64,000 nucleotides of DNA from Varibaculum timonense_A (GTDB lineage Bacteria > Actinomycetota > Actinomycetes > Actinomycetales > Actinomycetaceae), in contig NZ_JAQEVU010000007.1 of NCBI RefSeq assembly GCF_027694345.1, forward strand, positions 62,001 through 126,000, written 5' to 3'. The first letter of the stretch is position 1. Each line of letters begins with the position of its first letter. The notes under the pieces were generated by a model. That model made no database searches. It was not told the DNA's origin and was given only the letters and a program-made list of their open reading frames with translations. A program made the translations under genes and the position numbers. Shown here piece after piece: positions 61,862-64,000 of the stretch.

Positions 61862-64000
61862 CTTCATTTTGTGCACGACTAACCTGGTTGGCGCTCAGCG
61901 TAACCTTAACTACCCGAATCACCGGCAAATCGCGAGCGCGGCTGATTTGAAAAATACCGTGGCACGTGACCATGTGGCGGCCGAATATGAGGGCGATATC
62001 CGTTCCACCGACAAGTTCTTGAACTCCACGTGTGTGGTGATGGACATCGATAACGACCACTCTAACAGCCCGGCTGATTGGGTGACACCGGAATCGCTCG
62101 CTCTCATTTTCCCGGGCGTCGCTTTGGCGACCGCGACCTCGCGTAATCATTTAAAGCCCAAGGGTGAAAAGACCGCCAGGCCGCGCTTCCACGCCTATTT
62201 CCCAATCAAACCGGTCATTGACGCTGCAGTCTATACGGGGATCAAGAAGAAGCTCGCCTCATATACCGGAATCTTTGACCGTAACGCTCTCGACGCTGCC
62301 AGATTTATTTACGGAAACCCGACAGCTGAGGTCACCTGGGTAGACGGTGCCCTATCCATCACCGATTTTCTTGATGCTGACGCGTTCGCCGCACTCGAAA
62401 TGGCTACTGGTGAGATTCGAGAAGGTGCCAGGAATGCGACCATGAGTGGTTTCGCTGGGCGAGTGATTGTGCGTTTTGGCAATACTGAGCAAGCACGCCA
62501 GCTTTTCGAGACGAAAGCACAAACCTGCGTGCCACCCCTACCAGATAGTGAGTTGGAGGCAATCTGGGCCTCGGCTCTCAAGTTTGGTGCAAAAGTAGCT
62601 GCAACACCGGGTTATATTCCACCAGAACGGTACGCTGAAATCCAAGGACTGCGTCCCACCGATTTCACCGATGTCGGTCAAGCCACCGTCCTGGCAGACG
62701 AATATGCGCAAAAACTAGCATTCTCTGAGGCCACAGATTGGCTGGTGTATAACGGCTCGTTTTGGGAAGAAACCAGACCAGGCTCGCGCGCCATCGCTCA
62801 AGAACTCACCACGCGCCAGTTAGAGCAAGCCACAGATTTGTTGGAGAAAGCCCGTGAGGCGTGTGATTCCACTGGGGTCACAAAGTTGCTGTCGGCGATG
62901 AGCCTAACCAAAGCGAAAAACCTATTCACTAGCGTACAGTGGACCGCTTACGAGCAGCTCACTAATGCTCAAGTCTACGAGAAATATGTGCTCAAACGGC
63001 GTGATTCTAAGGCGATTACGGCGTCGCTGAAGGAGGCAGCTCCGATGCTGCAAGTCACCCAAGCAGACCTTGACGCAGACCCTTTCGCTCTCAACGCCCC
63101 TGGTGGCACCATTGACCTCACCACCGGGCAAATTCACGAGCACGACTATGGGGATTTCATCACCAAACAAACCACCACCGATCCCGCCACCAAAGGCATG
63201 GACACGTGGTTGGCGGCGCTCGAGGTGTTCTTCCAAGGCGACCAAGAACTAATCGACTATGTGCAGCGAATCGTGGGGCTGACCGCGATCGGCAAAGTCT
63301 ACGTCGAAGCCCTCATCATCGCCTACGGCGACGGCAGGAATGGCAAATCAACGTTTTGGAACACAATCGCTCGGGTGTTAGGCACATACGCGGGCAACAT
63401 CTCCGCCGATGCTCTAACTGTGGGTGTGAAGCGGAATGTGAAGCCTGAGCTGGCAGAAGCCAAAGGCAAACGCCTCTTGATCGCGGCGGAGACCGAGGAA
63501 GGCATGAGGCTCTCCACCTCTATCGCCAAGCAAATGGCATCCACTGATCTGCTTTATGCGGAAAAGAAATATAAGGCGCCCTTCGCGTTCGCTCCTTCGC
63601 ATACGCTCGTGCTGTATACGAATCACCTGCCACGCGTAGGTGCAATGGATGTTGGTATTTGGCGCAGGCTGATCGTGATCCCATTCGAGGCAAAAATCGA
63701 AGGCTCCTCGGACATCAAAAACTACGCCGAACACCTCTACCAAAACGCCGCTGGTGCCGTTCTGCAATGGATCGTTGATGGTGCCCGCAAAGTGATTGAT
63801 GACGACTTTGTTTTGAAGCCACCGCCTAAAGTGCGTCGAGCCCTGGAGGCCTACCGGTTTGAGAACGACTGGATGACACATTTCTTAGACGATAACTGCG
63901 AGATTGACCCGAGCTTCACACAGCCCTCGGGCGAGCTTTATAGCGTCTATCGCGCCTATGCGCTCAGCGTGGGCGAATACGCCAGATCCACGTCCGATTT
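61854..64000 (+). CDS. P4-family primase-helicase, cut by the window edge
   Basis: An ATG at 61854, inside the end of the previous gene, opens a frame of more than 715 codons with no stop before the window ends. The N-terminal part has TCVVMDIDNDHSNS (primase-like acidic residues) and RPRFHAYFPIKPV; the middle contains the D5_N-type AAPMLQVTQADLDADPFALN; then the SF3 helicase Walker A YGDGRNGKSTFWN (about residue 485), LLIAAETEEG (Walker B) and LYTNHLPRV. This matches phage/plasmid P4-type replication proteins. Confidence 0.9.
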   Translation, partial: MTDFILCTTNLVGAQRNLNYPNHRQIASAADLKNTVARDHVAAEYEGDIRSTDKFLNSTCVVMDIDNDHSNSPADWVTPESLALIFPGVALATATSRNHLKPKGEKTARPRFHAYFPIKPVIDAAVYTGIKKKLASYTGIFDRNALDAARFIYGNPTAEVTWVDGALSITDFLDADAFAALEMATGEIREGARNATMSGFAGRVIVRFGNTEQARQLFETKAQTCVPPLPDSELEAIWASALKFGAKVAATPGYIPPERYAEIQGLRPTDFTDVGQATVLADEYAQKLAFSEATDWLVYNGSFWEETRPGSRAIAQELTTRQLEQATDLLEKAREACDSTGVTKLLSAMSLTKAKNLFTSVQWTAYEQLTNAQVYEKYVLKRRDSKAITASLKEAAPMLQVTQADLDADPFALNAPGGTIDLTTGQIHEHDYGDFITKQTTTDPATKGMDTWLAALEVFFQGDQELIDYVQRIVGLTAIGKVYVEALIIAYGDGRNGKSTFWNTIARVLGTYAGNISADALTVGVKRNVKPELAEAKGKRLLIAAETEEGMRLSTSIAKQMASTDLLYAEKKYKAPFAFAPSHTLVLYTNHLPRVGAMDVGIWRRLIVIPFEAKIEGSSDIKNYAEHLYQNAAGAVLQWIVDGARKVIDDDFVLKPPPKVRRALEAYRFENDWMTHFLDDNCEIDPSFTQPSGELYSVYRAYALSVGEYARSTSD

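Overview
The window reads as a chromosomal segment of a mid-GC actinobacterium, most likely of the Actinomycetaceae (Varibaculum- or Mobiluncus-like). That placement is inferred from gene order and protein character, not from a database search. The supporting neighbourhoods are wecA-atpI-atpBEFHAGDC-DUF2550-nucS, rpmE-prfA-prmC-tsaC, and sucCD-DUF6350-purH, all typical of Actinobacteria.

Layout. (1) 1-26.5 kb is housekeeping, nearly all on the minus strand: a hydrolase, nagA, the mismatch endonuclease nucS, a complete F1Fo ATP synthase operon with an unusually short epsilon subunit, wecA, tsaC, a small LAXTG surface protein, prmC, prfA and rpmE. These are followed by a plus-strand L,D-transpeptidase, a long RNase HI/S33-peptidase fusion, purH, a DUF6350 membrane protein and sucCD. 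purN, which often sits before purH, is absent here. (2) 26.7-34.0 kb is a type I-E CRISPR-Cas locus: 21 repeats, cas2, cas1, cas6e, cas5e and cas3. The operon is broken. One deletion joins cas3, just after its VEQS motif, to the last part of cas7, removing cas8e and cas11. cas1 also carries a one-base frameshift. (3) 34.3-40.8 kb is a self-contained module between two related direct repeats: a LuxR-type response regulator, a sensor kinase, an unlisted 53-codon peptide ORF overlapping the kinase start, a divergently transcribed secreted peptide, a MacAB-like exporter and a lipoprotein. It looks like a peptide-responsive secreted-peptide/export (bacteriocin-like) system. (4) 41-53.2 kb is a defence and scrap-heap island: an HNH nuclease with a C5 DNA methyltransferase, a SinI-type nuclease fragment, one eroded and one intact ABC-three-component (ABC-3C) locus, a serine-recombinase tail and an AT-rich cluster of immunity-like genes. 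(5) 53.6-64 kb is the replication module of a phage-like or integrative element: a sigma-like regulator, DUF2800, DUF2815, family A DNA polymerase, a BRO/KilAC antirepressor and a P4-type primase-helicase running off the window. It is interrupted by a second AT-rich immunity cassette that cuts an Abi_2-type gene.

How it fits together. The left half is core genome. From about 26.7 kb rightwards the DNA is a hotspot where defence systems, a peptide/export module and phage genes have been inserted, recombined and partly lost. The most notable items are the peptide/two-component/exporter module with its hidden small ORF, the two ABC-3C loci at different stages of decay, the cas3-cas7 deletion scar, a bipartite leader motif found twice in the phage-like module, and a 19-bp leader shared by the two AT-rich cassettes.
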